Assembly: GCA_003222675.1 (NCBI GenBank)
Contig: QHWT01000046.1
Location: 115,987 to 179,986, forward strand
Length of the DNA stretch: 64,000 nucleotides
Reading direction: 5' to 3'
DNA from: Acidobacteriota bacterium
Lineage (GTDB): Bacteria; Acidobacteriota; Vicinamibacteria; Vicinamibacterales; 2-12-FULL-66-21
The notes beneath the pieces are model-generated. The model was not told the origin of the DNA and made no database searches. It worked only from the letters and a program-made list of their open reading frames with translations. This document shows, piece after piece, positions 49,223 through 58,490 of the stretch. Position numbers and translations under genes: made by a program. How positions within the stretch are numbered: position 1 is the stretch's first letter; the number at the start of each line of letters is the position of its first letter.

Positions 49223-51979
49223 ATGGTCTCGCAGAATTCGTTCAACACTCGCACGTCGCTCACGGCGGGGGGCAACCGCTACACGTATTACAGCCTGCCC
49301 GCGCTCGAGAAGGCCGGCTACAGCGGTCTCGCGCGGCTGCCCTATTCACTGAGGATCCTGCTCGAAAATCTCCTGCGCCGGGAGGATGGCCGCTTCGTCG
49401 ACCGCGACGACATTCAGACGCTCGCGCAATGGGACGTCGCGTCGAAGGCGCAGAAAGAGATTGCGTTCATGCCGGCGCGTGTCCTGCTGCAGGACTTCAC
49501 CGGCGTGCCGGCCGTCGTCGATCTCGCTGCGATGCGCGACGGCGTCATCAGGCTCGGCGGCGATCCGAAGAAAGTGAACCCGCTGCAGCCCGTCGAACTC
49601 GTCATCGATCATTCCGTGCAGGTCGATCACTTCGCCGAACGGAACGCCTTCGAGCTGAACGCGCAACTCGAGTTCGTGCGCAACAAGGAGCGATACACGT
49701 TTCTTCGGTGGGGCCAGACCGCGTTCCAGAATTTCCGGGTCGTCCCGCCCGACACCGGAATCGTCCACCAGGTGAATCTGGAGTACCTCGCGCGCGTCGT
49801 GTTCAGCGAGCAGATCGGCGGCGAGTGGGTCGCCTATCCGGACACGCTCGTCGGCACCGATTCGCACACGACGATGGTCAACGGTCTCGGCGTGGTCGGA
49901 TGGGGCGTGGGAGGCATCGAGGCGGAGGCCGCGATGCTGGGGCAGCCGATCTCGATGCTCATCCCGGAAGTCGTGGGCTTCCGGCTGATGAATCGTCTGC
50001 CGGAAGGCGCGACGGCAACCGATCTCGTGCTGACGATCACCGAACGACTCCGCAAGCTCGGCGTCGTCGGCAAGTTCGTGGAGTTCTATGGGCCGGGACT
50101 CGAGTTCCTGACGATCGCGGATCGCGCGACGCTCGGCAACATGTCGCCGGAGTACGGCGCGACGATCGCCATCTGCCCGATCGACGAGATGACGCTCGAT
50201 TACCTGCGGCTGACCGCGCGGGACGAGTCGCGCGTGAGGCTGGTCGAAACCTACGCGAAGGAACAGGGACTGTTCCGCACGGGGGAAACGCAGGATGCCG
50301 TATACACGACATCGATCGAGCTCGACCTGTCCACCGTCGAGCCGAGCCTCGCGGGACCGAAGCGTCCGCAGGATCGCGTGTCGCTCAACCAGGCGAAGCT
50401 CAGTTTCCAGAAGGCGCTCGACGTCATGCTGGCCGAGCGCAAGGCCAAGATAGTCGCGGTGCACAAGCCAGGCGAAACGACCCATCCGTCGGAAACAAGG
50501 CGCGCAGTGGCGCCCGGCGTGGTGGCGACGGCCGGCGAACTGATCCCCGGCATGGAGGGTCTCGATCACGGCGCGGTGGTGATCGCGGCGATCACGAGCT
50601 GCACGAACACGTCGAATCCGAGCGTGATGATTGGCGCCGGATTGCTGGCGCAGAAGGCCGTCAGGCGCGGGCTGAAGACCAAGCCGTGGGTGAAGACGAG
50701 CCTGGCGCCCGGCTCGATCGTCGTCACCGAGTACCTGCGCGCGGCCGGCGTGCTGGAGGACCTCGCGGAGCTCGGGTTCAATCTCGTCGGCTACGGCTGC
50801 ACGACATGCATCGGCAACAGCGGACCGCTGCCAGAGCCGGTGTCGTCGATCGTGAAGGAGAACAACCTGGTCGTGGTATCGGTGCTGTCAGGCAATCGAA
50901 ACTTCGAGGGACGCATTCAGTCGCAGGTGCGCGCGAACTACCTCGCGTCGCCGCCGCTCGTCGTCGCGTATGCGATTGCCGGCAAGATGCAGGTGGATCT
51001 CACGTGCGACCCCATCGGCATCGATGCGAGCGGGCAACCGGTGCATCTGCGCGAGATCTGGCCGACGGAGCGCGAGATCCAGGAGGCGATGCTCAAGGCG
51101 GTCAAGCAGGAGATGTTCCAAACGACGTACGCACAAGTGTTCGAAGGCGATCAGCGGTGGAAGACGCTTCCGGTTCCACGAGGAGAGCGGTTCAACTGGG
51201 AAGAGGACTCCACCTACATTCGCAACCCGCCGTTCTTCGACGGGGTGACTCTCCAGCCCGACCCGCCACGCGACATCACCGGCGCGCGCGCGCTGGCGCT
51301 GCTTGGCGACAGCGTGACGACCGATCACATCTCGCCGGCGGGTTCGATTCCGGCCGAGAGTCCGGCGGGCAGATATCTCATCGCGCATGGCGTGCAGCCG
51401 CGCGACTTCAACTCGTACGGCGCGCGCAGAGGCAATCACGAAGTGATGATGCGCGGCACGTTTGCCAACATCCGGTTGAAGAACCAGCTCGCGCCAGGCA
51501 CCGAGGGGGGCTGGACGGTTCTGCTGCCCTCCGATGACGTGACGACCATCTACGACGCATCGGTGAGATATCGCGAGCGGGGCGTGCCGCTCATCGTGAT
51601 CGCGGGCAAGGAATACGGATCGGGATCATCACGGGACTGGGCCGCCAAGGGCACGCTCCTGCTCGGAGTGAAAGCGGTCCTCGCCGAAAGCTTCGAGCGC
51701 ATCCACCGTAGCAATCTCGTGAACATGGGCGTGCTGCCGCTCCAGTTCAAGGACGGACAGAACGCGGCGACGCTGAAGCTGACGGGCCGCGAGACATACG
51801 CAATCGTGGGGTTGGCCGACACGCTGAGGCCCGCGGGTGAGGTCGCCATCCGCGCCACGGATGCGGACGGCACGGTCAGAGAGATCACCGCGATCGCGCG
51901 CATCGACACGCCCGAGGAGCTCGTCGCCTACCGTCACGGCGGCATACTGCCTTACGTCCTCAGACAGCTCGTGGCTTGA
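49223..51979 (+). CDS. acnA: Aconitate hydratase A
   Basis: 918-aa TCA-cycle enzyme that converts citrate to isocitrate. Cluster-binding Cys460 ([13 protein letters not shown]), Cys526 and Cys529 ([14 protein letters not shown]). Also [65 protein letters not shown] and [16 protein letters not shown]. The ATG at 49223 is preceded by AAAGGA; an earlier in-frame start at 49187 would overlap the transporter gene. AcnA in other bacteria also binds RNA when its cluster is lost. Confidence 0.97.
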   Translation: MVSQNSFNTRTSLTAGGNRYTYYSLPALEKAGYSGLARLPYSLRILLENLLRREDGRFVDRDDIQTLAQWDVASKAQKEIAFMPARVLLQDFTGVPAVVDLAAMRDGVIRLGGDPKKVNPLQPVELVIDHSVQVDHFAERNAFELNAQLEFVRNKERYTFLRWGQTAFQNFRVVPPDTGIVHQVNLEYLARVVFSEQIGGEWVAYPDTLVGTDSHTTMVNGLGVVGWGVGGIEAEAAMLGQPISMLIPEVVGFRLMNRLPEGATATDLVLTITERLRKLGVVGKFVEFYGPGLEFLTIADRATLGNMSPEYGATIAICPIDEMTLDYLRLTARDESRVRLVETYAKEQGLFRTGETQDAVYTTSIELDLSTVEPSLAGPKRPQDRVSLNQAKLSFQKALDVMLAERKAKIVAVHKPGETTHPSETRRAVAPGVVATAGELIPGMEGLDHGAVVIAAITSCTNTSNPSVMIGAGLLAQKAVRRGLKTKPWVKTSLAPGSIVVTEYLRAAGVLEDLAELGFNLVGYGCTTCIGNSGPLPEPVSSIVKENNLVVVSVLSGNRNFEGRIQSQVRANYLASPPLVVAYAIAGKMQVDLTCDPIGIDASGQPVHLREIWPTEREIQEAMLKAVKQEMFQTTYAQVFEGDQRWKTLPVPRGERFNWEEDSTYIRNPPFFDGVTLQPDPPRDITGARALALLGDSVTTDHISPAGSIPAESPAGRYLIAHGVQPRDFNSYGARRGNHEVMMRGTFANIRLKNQLAPGTEGGWTVLLPSDDVTTIYDASVRYRERGVPLIVIAGKEYGSGSSRDWAAKGTLLLGVKAVLAESFERIHRSNLVNMGVLPLQFKDGQNAATLKLTGRETYAIVGLADTLRPAGEVAIRATDADGTVREITAIARIDTPEELVAYRHGGILPYVLRQLVA

Positions 51980-52245
51980 TCAACCGGGGCTCCGCCCCGG
52001 ACCCCGGCTCAGTCGTTCGCGGGAGCCCATGCCCCGCTCCGCTCCCTCGCGCTTCTGTGATTTGATGATTGAGTGATTTGGTGATTGGGCTTGCGCTGAG
52101 CGCTGCCCTGTACGGATCGTTTGTAGGCCGGGTCTTTAGACCCGGCGAACAGGACGGACCTAAGGGTCCGCCCTACAAAAGCGCGGGCGGGAGCCCGCAC
52201 AAGCAAAATCACCAGATCACCATATCGACAAATCACCAGATCAAG
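51980..52245. repeat. Repeat-filled convergent junction after acnA
   Basis: No gene. Contents in order: dispersed GC-rich repeat copy 2 (about 51985-52055, GGGGCTCCGCCCC start); TGATTTG-type octamers (52057-52090); an element bounded by TTTGTAGG (52120-52127) and CCTACAAA (52172-52179) holding the hairpins GCCGGGTCT-TT-AGACCCGGC (52127-52146) and GGACC-TAAG-GGTCC (52156-52169); then CAAATCACC octamers (52203-52245) in the opposite sense to the first set. Confidence 0.7.
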
Positions 52246-52829
52246 TCACCGTTGATAGCCGCGCCGCGCCGTCACTTGTCCGCGGCTGTTCCTGCGCGTA
52301 ACGTCAATGGCGTGCCAGCCCCCCTCGACTCCTGACGGCATGTAGCTGAGGAGATATCGTTGGCGGAACTCGCCGACGATGCGCTCGAAGGTCGCCGGCA
52401 GCCCTTTCATGTCGGTGATGAGCAGATCGCCCCCGGTGCGTTCGGCGATCGATCGTCAGTGCTTCGGTGAAGTCGTGCGCCGCCGAGGCGAACTGCCGTG
52501 GGTCACCCGCGAGCGCGTCTCCCTGGACGCAGCCGGCGTACTCCGATGCGATGCCGCTTGCGAGCAAGGTGCATGAGCGCCGCGTCGGTCTCGAGCATTG
52601 CGGCCGCGGCGAGATCATCCCACGTCCATCGGGTCGCGGCATTCACCGCATCCGCCACCTCCTTCTCGTGCGCCGCCGGCGGAAGAAGCAGAACACGCGC
52701 GACCGCCTCGTCGGGCGCGGTCCGGTAGAGCGTTGCGATGTCCCGATAATCGGTGGACGCAGTATCTTGCGCGAGGAGAGAGCAGCCTGCGGAGATCACG
52801 AGGGCGATGAACACAGCCAGGGAACGCAC
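52246..52829 (-). pseudogene. Chimeric remnant: exported N-terminus and VWFA-related C-terminus
   Basis: From the ATG at 52829 an intact signal peptide and start are seen (MRSLAVFIALVISAGCSLLA, then DYRDIATLYRTAPDEAVARV), resembling acidobacterial TPR-type exported proteins, until about 52570. In another frame near the 3' end (52246-52450) lies a clear VWFA-related tail: IAERTGGDLLITDMKGLPAT, FERIVGEFRQRYLLSYMPSG, GWHAIDVTRRN and a final TARRGYQR. The two parts belong to different families, and the middle and frame are lost. A decayed locus, perhaps a fusion made by deletion. Confidence 0.7.
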
Positions 52830-52950
52830 GAGCGCTTCAATTTAGCATGCAGCTTCTTCCGCCTGAAGGCGGGAGCCACCCGCCTTCGCCGCTTCGCGGC
52901 TTCCACCTTCGCGCCTCGCGCTTCGATGGACAAGTCGGCGCGGCAAGCAC

Positions 52951-53001
52951 CTCGGACGTCAGACCTCGGCCCTCGGACCCCGGACTTCGGACACCTATAA
53001 T
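52951..53001. promoter_or_regulatory. CTCGGAC heptamers and TATAAT before queG
   Basis: CTCGGAC-type units (CTCGGAC, GTCAGAC, CTCGGCC, CTCGGAC, CCCGGAC, TTCGGAC) occupy 52951-52992. A perfect TATAAT (52996-53001) follows, 6 nt before the GTG start of queG, so transcription should begin at or next to the start codon. Confidence 0.7.
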
Positions 53002-53007
53002 CAGAGA

Positions 53008-54096
53008 GTGACTTCTTCCGAGGTGAAGCAGAAGGCGGCTGAGCTCGGGTTCGATCTCTGCGGGGTGGCGCCGGCTAAGGGCTTTACAGAGCTCGCGTTT
53101 CTCCAGGAATGGCTCGCACGTGGAAACGCGGGCGACATGCACTACCTCCATCGATCCGCCGATCGTCGAGCCGACGTGCGCGCCGTGATGCCGTCCGCGC
53201 GATCGGTGATTGCGCTCGGCACTCTCTACAACGTCGAGCGGCCGTATTCGACCGAGATCGCCAGCCCCGCGACGGCGCTGATCGCGCGATACGCCTGGGG
53301 CGACGACTACCACATCGTGATCGAACAGCGCATGGACGCACTCGTCGCGTGGATGCGCGAGCAGTGCGGTTCCGAGCTGGAGGCGCGCGCGTACGTCGAC
53401 ACCGGCCCGGTGCAGGAGCGCGTGTATGCGCAATACGCGGGGCTCGGCTGGATCGGGCGCAACACGTGCCTGATCAATCCCGAGCTCGGCTCGTGGTTGT
53501 TTCTCTCCGAGATCATCAGCAACCTGCCGCTCGAGCCCGACACGCCGTCGCTCGATCAGTGCGGCACCTGCACGCTCTGCATCGAAGCATGTCCGACCGG
53601 CGCGATCCTGGAACCGTACGTGCTCGATGCGACGACGTGTCTGTCGTATCTCACGATTGAAGTGAAAGGCGCCATTCCCGAGGCGCAACGGGCCGCCGTT
53701 GGCTCGCATGCTTACGGATGCGATATTTGCCAGGAGGTCTGTCCGTGGAACCTGCATGCGCCGGTTGCGAATGCGACGGAGTCCGCGTGGCGGCCGCGCG
53801 CGATGTTCGATAACCGCACGCTCGCCGAACTCTGGCGAACGCCAGACGCGGAACTGCGTGCATCGCTGAAGGGGAGCGCCATGACGCGGGCCGGCGTCAA
53901 GCGCCTGAGGCGCAATATTGCTGTCTGTGCGGGGGCAACCTCCGATGAAGACGCGCTCGCGGCGCTCGACGAGGTGCGCGAACCGTCATGCGACGAACCG
54001 CTCGTCGCCGAGCACGTCGCATGGGCCCGCGCTGTCGGGCTGAAGCCGGACACCACGAACGTCCGGCTCAAGCGCGAAGAGCGGCAGCATGGCTAA
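53008..54096 (+). CDS. queG: Epoxyqueuosine reductase QueG
   Basis: 362-aa cobalamin- and iron-sulfur-dependent enzyme that completes queuosine in tRNA wobble positions. Motifs: LGFDLCGVAPAKG, GDMHYLHRSADRRADVR, YVDTGPVQERVYAQYAGLGW, IGRNTCLINPELGSWLFL and two 4Fe-4S sets CGTCTLCIEACPTGAI and GCDICQEVCPWN. Leaderless-type GTG start. The C-terminal VGLKPDTTNV comes from a palindromic element (54034-54051) of the kind seen between genes. Overlaps udgX by 8 nt. Confidence 0.95.
   Translation: MTSSEVKQKAAELGFDLCGVAPAKGFTELAFLQEWLARGNAGDMHYLHRSADRRADVRAVMPSARSVIALGTLYNVERPYSTEIASPATALIARYAWGDDYHIVIEQRMDALVAWMREQCGSELEARAYVDTGPVQERVYAQYAGLGWIGRNTCLINPELGSWLFLSEIISNLPLEPDTPSLDQCGTCTLCIEACPTGAILEPYVLDATTCLSYLTIEVKGAIPEAQRAAVGSHAYGCDICQEVCPWNLHAPVANATESAWRPRAMFDNRTLAELWRTPDAELRASLKGSAMTRAGVKRLRRNIAVCAGATSDEDALAALDEVREPSCDEPLVAEHVAWARAVGLKPDTTNVRLKREERQHG
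54034..54051. repeat. Palindromic element in the queG 3' end
   Basis: GTCGGGCT-GA-AGCCGGAC, an imperfect hairpin with the same CT-NN-AG centre as the intergenic hairpins at 35631-35686 and 52127-52146, read in frame as VGLKPDT. Confidence 0.55.
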
Positions 54097-54751
54097 GCGG
54101 AACGACGCGGGGGGCGACGGTCCGCCAGTTCCGGATCTGATTCCCGATCGTCCAAGCCTCAAGACCGTTCGCGATGCTGCGCGAGACTGCCAGGCGTGCG
54201 ACCTTTACAAGCGCGGCACGCAAACGGTGTTCGGCGAAGGCCCCCGCCGCGCCGAAGTGATGATGGTGGGCGAGCAGCCGGGTGACGCCGAGGATCTGGC
54301 AGGACATCCGTTCGTGGGTCCCGCGGGCAAGCTGCTCGATCGCGCGCTCGTCGAGGCCGGCATCGATCGCGCGGTCGTCTACGTGACGAACGTGGTGAAG
54401 CACTTCAAGTGGGAGCCGCGCGGCAAGCGCCGCATCCACGCCAAACCGAACGGCGCGGAGATTGCGGCCTGCCGTCCCTGGCTCGAGACGGAGATCGCGC
54501 TCGTAAAGCCGCGCGTGGTCGTACTGCTTGGCGCCACCGCCGCGCAGGCGTTGCTCGGACGAGGGTTCAAGGTGTCGCAGCAGCGAGGCATGTTCGTGCC
54601 GTCACCAATCGCGCCGCGAGTAACCGCGACAGTGCACCCGTCATCGATTCTTCGCGCCCCCGATGACGAGAGCCGACGCGCGGAGATGAAGCGTTTCGTG
54701 GCCGACTTGAAGCGCGTGGCCGCTGAGCTCGGCAAACCCGGAGCGAAGTAA
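54089..54751 (+). CDS. udgX: UdgX-type uracil-DNA glycosylase
   Basis: 220-aa uracil-DNA glycosylase of the family 4-related UdgX group. Motif A GEQPGDAEDL at residues 61-70, the UdgX-specific loop KRRIH at 113-117 (here GKRRIHAKP), and motif B HPSSILR at 183-189. In UdgX the His of KRRIH forms a covalent bond with the uracil-bearing DNA site. Cluster-type cysteines at 34, 37 and 128. Overlaps queG and is followed by yqgE (TAATG), so co-transcribed. Confidence 0.92.
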   Translation: MAKRNDAGGDGPPVPDLIPDRPSLKTVRDAARDCQACDLYKRGTQTVFGEGPRRAEVMMVGEQPGDAEDLAGHPFVGPAGKLLDRALVEAGIDRAVVYVTNVVKHFKWEPRGKRRIHAKPNGAEIAACRPWLETEIALVKPRVVVLLGATAAQALLGRGFKVSQQRGMFVPSPIAPRVTATVHPSSILRAPDDESRRAEMKRFVADLKRVAAELGKPGAK

Positions 54752-55296
54752 TGACCGAATCTTTCCGTCCCGCTCTGCTGCTCTCGATGCCGCAACTGCA
54801 GGACCCGAATTTCGCAAAGACCGTCGTCCTCCTCTGCGAATACAACCCTGATGGCGCGTTCGGCGTTGTCGTGAATCGTCCGACCGACGTGGCCGCGACC
54901 TCGATGGTGCGGCTCGATCCGCCGGTCACCGATGGCAACGACATGCCGCTGTATATCGGTGGCCCCGTGGAACCGCAGCGCGGCTGGATTCTCCTGAGCG
55001 ATGAACCCGACACGGAGTTCAAGACCATACGCGATGGTTTGTATCTGTCCACATCGCCGACGCTGCTCCGTCACGTGCTCGAAACGCGTCCCGCGCCGCG
55101 CGCGCGTGTGCTCGCGGGCTACGCGGGCTGGGGACCAGGACAGCTCGACGAGGAGCTCGCGCAATCCGCCTGGTTGATGAGTGATATCGAGCTCGACTTG
55201 ATTTTCGAGGTCAGCGCAAGCGCGATGTGGGAGACCGCGATTCGCCGGCTCGGCGCGGATCCGTCAACGCTAACGATGGGACACGGGGTGCACTAG
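54751..55296 (+). CDS. yqgE: YqgE/AlgH family protein
   Basis: 181-aa conserved protein of unknown biochemical function. Family signatures: PALLLSMPQLQDPNFAKTVV, GAFGVVVNRPTD, LYIGGPVEPQRGWIL, RVLAGYAGWGPGQLDEEL and SAWLMSDIELDLIF. In other bacteria yqgE is often next to ruvX (yqgF), which lies 33 kb away here. Start coupled to udgX (TAATG). Confidence 0.95.
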   Translation: MTESFRPALLLSMPQLQDPNFAKTVVLLCEYNPDGAFGVVVNRPTDVAATSMVRLDPPVTDGNDMPLYIGGPVEPQRGWILLSDEPDTEFKTIRDGLYLSTSPTLLRHVLETRPAPRARVLAGYAGWGPGQLDEELAQSAWLMSDIELDLIFEVSASAMWETAIRRLGADPSTLTMGHGVH

Positions 55297-55478
55297 TCTT
55301 TAACAATCGAAGGCTCGAAGGAAAACGAAGTCTCGAAGGAGCACTGATTTCTTTAATAGTTCACCTTCGACATTTGGTGGTTCTCCTCCGATGCTTCGGG
55401 CTGCCTTCGGCACTTCGATTGTCAAGATCAGGATACGGCCCACGGTTTGCACAACAGCCTCGACATTCAGGAGGACTC

Positions 55479-55985
55479 ATGCCGAACGCAACCGAAAATC
55501 CGCTGCAGGAACTTCTCGTCGAACAGTTGAAGGATCTCTACAGCGCCGAAAACCAGATCATCAAAGCGCTGCCCAAGATGGCGAAGAACGCGACCAACCC
55601 TGAGTTGCGTGCGGCCTTCGAGACGCATCTCGAGGAGACGCGCGGACAGGTCGAGCGCCTCGAGCAGATCGCCGATGAGATGGATATCCGGACGCTCAAG
55701 GGAAAGAAGTGCAAGGGCGCGGAAGGTCTGATCGAAGAAGGCAAGGAAGTGATGGACGAGTTCGAGGAAGACGTGCTCGATGCGGGACTGATCGGCGCCG
55801 CGCAGAAAGTGGAGCACTACGAGATCGCAGCTTACGGCACCGCACGTACCCACGCGAACATGCTCGGGCTGAAGAAGGTCGCCCGTCTTCTCCAGCAGAC
55901 ACTCGATGAAGAAGGAAGGACCGACAAGAAGCTCACGCAGCTCGCCGAGAATATCGTCAACATCGAGGCGCTGCAGGAAGCCTGA
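55479..55985 (+). CDS. DUF892 (YciE/YciF) ferritin-like protein
   Basis: 168-aa four-helix protein: LLVEQLKDLYSAENQIIKAL, LRAAFETHLEETRGQVERLE, AGLIGAAQKVEHYEIAAYGT and LLQQTLDEEGRTDKKLTQLA. The Glu and His spacing (EN, HxxE, EHYE, DEE) fits a di-iron ferritin-like site. These are general stress proteins. AGGAGG at 55469-55474 precedes the ATG. The 180 bp upstream hold GAAGG/CTCGAAGG-type imperfect repeats and no gene. Confidence 0.93.
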   Translation: MPNATENPLQELLVEQLKDLYSAENQIIKALPKMAKNATNPELRAAFETHLEETRGQVERLEQIADEMDIRTLKGKKCKGAEGLIEEGKEVMDEFEEDVLDAGLIGAAQKVEHYEIAAYGTARTHANMLGLKKVARLLQQTLDEEGRTDKKLTQLAENIVNIEALQEA

Positions 55986-56096
55986 CGGGATTTGATGATG
56001 TCACGATTTGGTGATTTGGTGATGTGAGGCACGGACCGGGCTCGCCAATCACCAAATCACCAAATTACCCAATCACCAAATTACCCGATCGCCAAA
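55986..56096. repeat. Octamer arrays in inverted orientation at a convergent junction
   Basis: GATTTGGT units at 55989-56022 face AATCACCA and AATTACCC units at 56048-56100, so the spacer between convergent genes can fold back on itself. Confidence 0.8.
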
Positions 56097-56975
56097 TCAC
56101 CTGCCGAGCACTTCGGCGAAGAAGTCGAGTGCTCGGGGATCATGTGTTTGTCCGAGCCAGAACATCGCCTGCTTGCGCACCGCGGGGTTCTTGTTGTTCC
56201 TGGCCACCTGAATCAGCAGCGGGATCCCTTCGTCCTTTGGAAGCTGGCTGAGTGCGAACACCGCACGCTTCTTGACGTCCGTATCGGGATCCTGCTCGAT
56301 CGCGGCGGTGATCTCTCCGGCCGCTTTCTGACCCGCCTTCTGCGCGAGCCAGAAAATCGCCTCGCCGCGCACCTTCGCGCTCGCGTCCTGACGCGCGAGG
56401 CGGATGAGCGTGCTGTCTGCTGACGGATCGCGGTGCATGGAGATGGCGGCGAGCGCCCCGTTCGTCACTCGATCGCGTTTCTGCTCGTCGCGCGAGACCA
56501 GGCTCGCGAGCAGCGCGATCGAATCGGCCGGTGCCACCCCCTCGAGCCAATGAATCGTGCGGCCGCCGGCATCGAGCTCGCAGTCCGGCGTGAACGTACG
56601 GATCTTCTGCACGGCTTTTTCGTCGACGCGGTAGAGCACGATCATCGATTCGGGACCTTCCAGACGAACCGGCCCGATGGTCGCGGTCCGTGGCTGGTCC
56701 TGAATGCGTCCGCGCGTGTCCGGCGGCTCGAGCCCGCAAGAGGTCATCCAGCCGTTCCCATAGCAGCACATCGTGCGATCCCCGGCCGTGATCGGGACGG
56801 CGTAGCCGATCCACGCGGGCTCCGTCTGCGCGGTGACGAGATCGCGGAAGGTGCGGTCGAGCCCCTGGCCGGCCGTGTGGGGCGCCAGGCGGCCGTTAAT
56901 GATGCGTGGCTGCGCCAGCGCGGGCGCAGCGAGCGCGAGAGTCACGAGCGTTGACGCGATGACATGGCGCGGCAT
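56097..56975 (-). CDS. Exported HEAT-repeat protein
   Basis: 292 aa, signal peptide (residues 1-21). Residues about 22-140 form a region with two Cys pairs (TMCCYGNGWMTSCG). Residues about 150-292 are HEAT/armadillo repeats (ALAAISMHRDPSADSTLIRL, GEAIFWLAQKAGQKAAGEIT, VKKRAVFALSQLPKDEGIPL, VRKQAMFWLGQTHDPRALDF). Last gene of a sigma / anti-sigma / HEAT / HEAT operon. Role unknown, perhaps a periplasmic scaffold for envelope-stress sensing. Confidence 0.85.
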   Translation of the reverse strand: MPRHVIASTLVTLALAAPALAQPRIINGRLAPHTAGQGLDRTFRDLVTAQTEPAWIGYAVPITAGDRTMCCYGNGWMTSCGLEPPDTRGRIQDQPRTATIGPVRLEGPESMIVLYRVDEKAVQKIRTFTPDCELDAGGRTIHWLEGVAPADSIALLASLVSRDEQKRDRVTNGALAAISMHRDPSADSTLIRLARQDASAKVRGEAIFWLAQKAGQKAAGEITAAIEQDPDTDVKKRAVFALSQLPKDEGIPLLIQVARNNKNPAVRKQAMFWLGQTHDPRALDFFAEVLGR

Positions 56976-57004
56976 GATTTCTCCCGGCGGACTTGAGGTC
57001 CACC

Positions 57005-58480
57005 CTACTTGCTCAAAATTTCCAGGAGGTAGTCCGTCGCGACCTTCGAGCGCATCAGCGACAGCTTCTGGACGATTTCTTTCTTCATCGTCGTGTCCTG
57101 CTCCTTGCGCGCGATCGCGACGAGCGACTCGGCGTTGTTCTGAATGAAGAGCGCGTTCACCACCGCCTTCTTGATCTCCGGGTCTTTGTCCGCCGCGTAG
57201 ATTTCCGCGAGCGCGTCCGCCGTGCGCTTCGAGCCGAGCAGTCCGAGGTTGCGCACAGCTATTCGACGCAACTCGGGGTTCTGCTCGCTCTTCGCGAGAT
57301 CGATCAGCTTGGTCGAGTTACCGCCAACGAACATCGCCTGCAGGATCTGCTTCTTGACTTCGAGCGAGGACTCCTTCTGGTAGAGCCTCCATAGCTCGTC
57401 GTGCGCGCCCATGACGCCGAGCTGGCGGACCGCCTCCGACCGAAGGTCCGCGTTTTGCTCGCTCTGCGCGGCCGTCATCAGCCGATCCTTCTCGCCGGAA
57501 ACCATGAACGCGCGCAGGATGCGCCGCTTCACATCGACGTCGCTGCTGCTCGAATAGATGTCGCCCAGCGCGGCCCGGCTTTCACTGTTGCCGTGGACGC
57601 CGAGATACTGGATCGCTTTCATCTGCAGATCCGGCGTCGAGCCGCCCTTCGCGATGCCCACGAGCACCGCGCGCGCCTTCGCCGAGTCGCTCTGCGCGAG
57701 CACGAACAGCGCGCGTTCCTTCAGCCTCGGCGAGCTCGTGCCCTGCAGGATTTTCTGCAGCATCGGCACCGCCTCCTCGGGCGCGGAGTTCTGCAGCGCC
57801 TGGAGCGCGAGCAGCTTCATCTCTTCGTCGCTTTCCGACTCGGGGCGAACGGGTTGTCCCGCGTCGCGGCGCACTTCCACTTCCAGCGCCTTCGCCTGTT
57901 CGAGATAACGGCTCTTCGGGAACTCCTTGATCATCGCAGCGATGGTTCCGAGCGCCTCGGCGCGCTGACCCTGCTTGTTCTGCGCGTAGGCCTTCCAATA
58001 GAGCGCCGCGTCCGCCTTCGTCCCCTTCATCTCGGCGACGCGGTCGAAGCTCGACGCCGCACGATCCCATCGCGAAGAATCGAGCGCGGATATCCCCTGG
58101 TCGTAATACCGCGCCTCCTGCTCGCGCTCGCGGTCTTTCTGCTCGCGCTCGCGATCTTTCTGCTCCCGTTCGCGGTCGCGCTGCTCCTGCTCGCGTTCGC
58201 GCTCCCTGCTCTGATCGAACAACGCCGCGGGTCCGTGATCGAGGAGAGGAGTCAGCTCCCTCAGTGACATGAGACTACGGCGGGCTTCGAGCTCGCTCTG
58301 CCTCAGTTGAACGAGCAGCGTGGCGGGATCGAAGTCAAGGACGGGACTCAGTTCCGGCGGTCCGGCTGGTCGCTTCGACTGTGCGACAGCCGGCGCGGCA
58401 AGAGCCAGCAGGCTCGCGATGATAACCGCTCCGTGCCTCAGGCTTCGGACTTGGATGACGCTCAGTATCTGTCTTTTCAT
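57005..58480 (-). CDS. Exported HEAT-repeat protein with charged tandem-repeat linker
   Basis: 491 aa, signal peptide (residues about 17-34). Residues about 90-125 are a charged tandem heptapeptide stretch (DREREQK repeated, coded by 21-bp repeats at about 58120-58200), then TPR-like helices (YYDQGISALDSSRWDRAAS, ALYWKAYAQNKQGQRAEALG), then at least eight HEAT repeats from about 215 to 490 (RLKERALFVLAQSDSAKARA, LRRIAVRNLGLLGSKRTADA). Encoded 10 nt after the anti-sigma gene. Confidence 0.87.
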   Translation of the reverse strand: MKRQILSVIQVRSLRHGAVIIASLLALAAPAVAQSKRPAGPPELSPVLDFDPATLLVQLRQSELEARRSLMSLRELTPLLDHGPAALFDQSREREREQEQRDREREQKDREREQKDREREQEARYYDQGISALDSSRWDRAASSFDRVAEMKGTKADAALYWKAYAQNKQGQRAEALGTIAAMIKEFPKSRYLEQAKALEVEVRRDAGQPVRPESESDEEMKLLALQALQNSAPEEAVPMLQKILQGTSSPRLKERALFVLAQSDSAKARAVLVGIAKGGSTPDLQMKAIQYLGVHGNSESRAALGDIYSSSSDVDVKRRILRAFMVSGEKDRLMTAAQSEQNADLRSEAVRQLGVMGAHDELWRLYQKESSLEVKKQILQAMFVGGNSTKLIDLAKSEQNPELRRIAVRNLGLLGSKRTADALAEIYAADKDPEIKKAVVNALFIQNNAESLVAIARKEQDTTMKKEIVQKLSLMRSKVATDYLLEILSK

Positions 58481-58490
58481 GATGGGTATC

